Assembly (NCBI GenBank): GCA_002314835.1
Contig: DCHM01000020.1
Coordinates: 1-15,951, forward strand
Source: Clostridiales bacterium UBA1752
GTDB lineage: Bacteria; Bacillota; Clostridia; Oscillospirales; CAG-382
Length of the DNA: 15,951 nt
Direction of reading: 5' to 3'
Made by a program: the position numbers and the translations under genes. Numbering within the stretch: the first letter of the stretch is position 1; each line of letters starts with the position of its first letter. A model generated the notes under the pieces. It saw only the letters and a list, made by a program, of their open reading frames with translations. It had not been told where the DNA came from and ran no database searches. Positions 14,117 to 15,951 of this stretch are shown piece after piece.

Positions 14117-14947
14117 ATGCAAAAAAGGGTTATCGCCGTACACGATATATCTTGTGTCGGCAAATGTTCACTTACCGTCGCACTCCCGATACTCTCGGCT
14201 TGCGGCATCGAATGCAGCGTACTGCCTACGGCAGTGCTGTCCACACACACGGGCGGTTTTACTGGTTATACCTTCAGAGACCTGACCGACGACCTCGAGC
14301 CTATTATAAAGCATTGGCAGTCGCTTGATTTGCACGCCGACGCTATCTATACGGGTTATCTCGGCTCTTTTAGACAGCTCGACATAGTCAATATGCTGTT
14401 TGACACGCTCGGCAAGGACGCGATAAAGCTCGTTGACCCCGTTATGGCTGACAACGGCTTGCTCTACAAGGGCTTTGATATGGATTTTGCGGCAGGTATG
14501 AGAGACCTCTGCAAAAAAGCCGACATCGTTATCCCCAATATTACCGAAGCTTCGCTCATGCTCGGCGAGGAGTGCGTTTACGAAAGCAAAGCCCCCGAGT
14601 ATTGGCACAAGCTGATAGACGGTATGCTCTCGCTCGGACCCAAGGCGTGCGTGCTCACGGGCACTATGCGCGACGGCAAAACCATCGGCGCTACTTACGG
14701 CGCGGACGGCGTTTACGGCGACTGCATCAAAAACCGCATAGAGGGCTATTATCACGGCACGGGCGACGTATTCGGCTCGGCATTCCTCGGCGCATATCTA
14801 AACGGCAAGAGCGTACAGCAGTCTGTTGACGCCGCCGTTATTTACACCATCGCCGCTATCGAACGCACCTACAAGGCAGGCACCGACCGCAAGTACGGCG
14901 TTGACTTTGAAGGCGCGCTCCCTGTATTACTTGATTTGATTAAATAA
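14117..14947 (+). CDS. pdxY: Pyridoxamine/pyridoxal kinase (PdxY/PdxK type)
   Basis: This ribokinase-superfamily enzyme phosphorylates B6 vitamers with ATP in the salvage route to pyridoxal phosphate. The 276-residue protein starts with VHDISCVGKCSLT (8-20), followed by STHTGGF (42-48), TGYLGS (79-84), DPVMAD (107-112), PNITEA (140-145) and the catalytic GTGD (214-217) with D217 as base. This pattern fits pyridoxamine/pyridoxal kinase rather than ThiD, though closely related hydroxymethylpyrimidine kinases cannot be fully excluded. AAAGAGG (14101-14107) precedes the ATG by 9 bases. It follows the dehydrogenase after 27 bases and rnz starts 9 bases after its stop. Confidence 0.9.
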   Translation: MQKRVIAVHDISCVGKCSLTVALPILSACGIECSVLPTAVLSTHTGGFTGYTFRDLTDDLEPIIKHWQSLDLHADAIYTGYLGSFRQLDIVNMLFDTLGKDAIKLVDPVMADNGLLYKGFDMDFAAGMRDLCKKADIVIPNITEASLMLGEECVYESKAPEYWHKLIDGMLSLGPKACVLTGTMRDGKTIGATYGADGVYGDCIKNRIEGYYHGTGDVFGSAFLGAYLNGKSVQQSVDAAVIYTIAAIERTYKAGTDRKYGVDFEGALPVLLDLIK

Positions 14948-14956
14948 GGATTAATT

Positions 14957-15856
14957 ATGTTTGACATCTGCCTCGCCGGTACCGGCGGCACTATCCCCCT
15001 CAAAAACAGATGGTTGACTTCGGCGTATTTCAGATACGGCGGCTCTGCCATACTCATAGACTGCGGCGAGGGCACTCAGATAGCGCTCAAGGAGGCAGGC
15101 TGCGCCCTCAAGCCGATAAGGCTGTTGCTCGTCACTCACCTCCACGCAGACCACATTAGCGGACTGCCGGGGCTGTTGCTGTCGATGGGCAACGAAGGCA
15201 AGACAGACAAACTCGTTATCGTAGGTCCCAAGGGTACGGCTTACGCCGTAAACGGACTGCGCAGCGTAGCACAGTTTTTGCCATTCGAGGTCGAAACGGT
15301 TGAGATAGACCAAAAGCAGGTTCGCTTTGATATGCTCGGCTGTCATATAGACGCCTTTGCGCTCAAACACACTCTGCCCTGCTACGGCTACAGCATTTCG
15401 ATAGACCGCGCAGGCAGGTTTGACGTTGACAAAGCCAAAGCTCACGGCGTGCCGCTTTGTGCGTGGGGCGTCCTGCAAAAGCAGGACAGCGTTACGGTTG
15501 ACGGCGTTGTCTATACCTCGGATATGGTTTTGGGTGCGCCTCGCAGGGGACTGAAATTCACCTACTGCACCGATACCCGTCCGTGCGAAAGCATAGTGGA
15601 GTTTGCCGAGGGAGCCGATTTGTTTATCTGCGAAGGTATGTACGGCGAGCCTGACAAGTTTGACAAGGCTGTTGAAACACGCCACATGACCTTTGGCGAA
15701 GCACAGGAGCTCGCCGACCGAGCACACGTGCGCAGACTGTGGCTGACGCATTTTTCGCCGTCACAGCCTCACCCCGAGCTGATGGCAGACGCCGCACCTC
15801 GCGCGCTGATACCCAAGGACGGTCAAAAAATCGAGATTGCGTTTGACGAAGAATAA
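14957..15856 (+). CDS. rnz: Ribonuclease Z (tRNA 3' endonuclease)
   Basis: RNase Z trims the 3' trailer of tRNA precursors; organisms with tRNA genes lacking encoded CCA, such as the tRNA-Val in this window, depend on it. The 299-residue metallo-beta-lactamase protein has DCGEGTQ (35-41), the zinc motif HLHADH (61-66) followed by SGLPGLL, then H138 (LKHTLP), D206 (CTDTRP) and H265 (LTHFSP). The GEGTQ and GLPGLL blocks favour RNase Z over other family members. AAGGA (14946-14950) precedes the ATG. It is the last gene of the cluster. Confidence 0.93.
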   Translation: MFDICLAGTGGTIPLKNRWLTSAYFRYGGSAILIDCGEGTQIALKEAGCALKPIRLLLVTHLHADHISGLPGLLLSMGNEGKTDKLVIVGPKGTAYAVNGLRSVAQFLPFEVETVEIDQKQVRFDMLGCHIDAFALKHTLPCYGYSISIDRAGRFDVDKAKAHGVPLCAWGVLQKQDSVTVDGVVYTSDMVLGAPRRGLKFTYCTDTRPCESIVEFAEGADLFICEGMYGEPDKFDKAVETRHMTFGEAQELADRAHVRRLWLTHFSPSQPHPELMADAAPRALIPKDGQKIEIAFDEE

Positions 15857-15872
15857 CGACAAATACGACAAA

Positions 15873-15951
15873 AAAGGGCTGCGTTTGCAGAGTGTTCTAA
15901 AGGACACTCTGCAACGAAATAAATCCCTGCGGGATTTGTGAAATGCCCTTT
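15873..15951. repeat. Structured palindromic element: two perfect hairpins inside an outer stem, cut by the window end
   Basis: Outer arms AAAGGGC (15873-15879) and GCCCTTT (15945-15951) are exact complements and may extend past the window. Inside lie a perfect 11-bp stem TTGCAGAGTGT/ACACTCTGCAA (15885-15895/15904-15914), extendable to 13 bp with loop TAAA, and a perfect 7-bp stem AAATCCC/GGGATTT (15921-15927/15931-15937, loop TGC). The result is a three-way junction. It starts 17 bases after the rnz stop. No T run lies inside it, so it is not a standard terminator. A dispersed intergenic repeat or a structured RNA is plausible. Confidence 0.75.

Noticed and set aside
14951..15751. Minus-strand frame of 266 codons opposite rnz.
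   Set aside because: The plus strand encodes a full set of RNase Z zinc ligands; the antisense product has no family features.

Overview
The window reads as a chromosomal segment of an uncultured Clostridia-type Firmicute. The clues are the ylxM-ffh-rpsP-khpA-rimM-trmD gene order, strong AGGAGG-type ribosome binding sites, consensus sigma-A promoters, and an HPr/Crh-type protein that keeps the regulatory serine region. From about 1.4 kb onward the DNA is dense housekeeping sequence, roughly 50-55% GC on lines I counted by hand. The first ~1.3 kb is poorer in GC (about 40%) and looks like accessory DNA.

Layout. (1) Positions 1-969 hold the 3' part of an FtsH-like AAA+/M41 zinc protease gene, closed by a rho-independent terminator. 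(2) Positions 970-1268 carry no convincing gene, only short repeats and a long palindromic terminator. (3) A minus-strand tRNA-Val(UAC) at 1269-1341 has its own consensus promoter but an atypical C at position 33; its 3' end faces the accessory DNA. (4) A two-gene minus-strand operon (2394 to 1421) encodes a membrane-anchored protein and a lipoprotein, neither of known function. (5) A divergent perfect sigma-A promoter with a 7-7-7 dyad just after its -10 box starts a plus-strand operon running 2551-8484: ylxM, ffh, rpsP, khpA, rimM and trmD (SRP targeting, ribosome and tRNA maturation). The usual next gene, rplS, is absent. Instead three overlapping envelope genes follow: a polytopic protein of O-antigen-ligase-like topology and two small single-pass proteins resembling each other. 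(6) An independent HPr-like gene (8612-8881) has its own promoter and terminator; its phosphoacceptor His15 is a Cys. (7) A second tightly packed operon (8968-15856) holds uvrC, rsmD, coaD, an enolase-superfamily enzyme, a D-2-hydroxyacid dehydrogenase, a pyridoxamine/pyridoxal kinase and RNase Z. (8) The window ends in a highly structured palindromic element, two perfect hairpins enclosed by an outer stem.

Most genes overlap or abut (TGATG, ATGA, TAATG junctions), implying translational coupling within the two plus-strand operons. I see no CRISPR array, complete IS element or obvious defence system. The strongest leads are the HPr-like protein with Cys15, the tRNA-Val with C33 next to a foreign-looking protease gene, the envelope-gene trio in place of rplS, the TrmD substitutions, and the terminal structured element.
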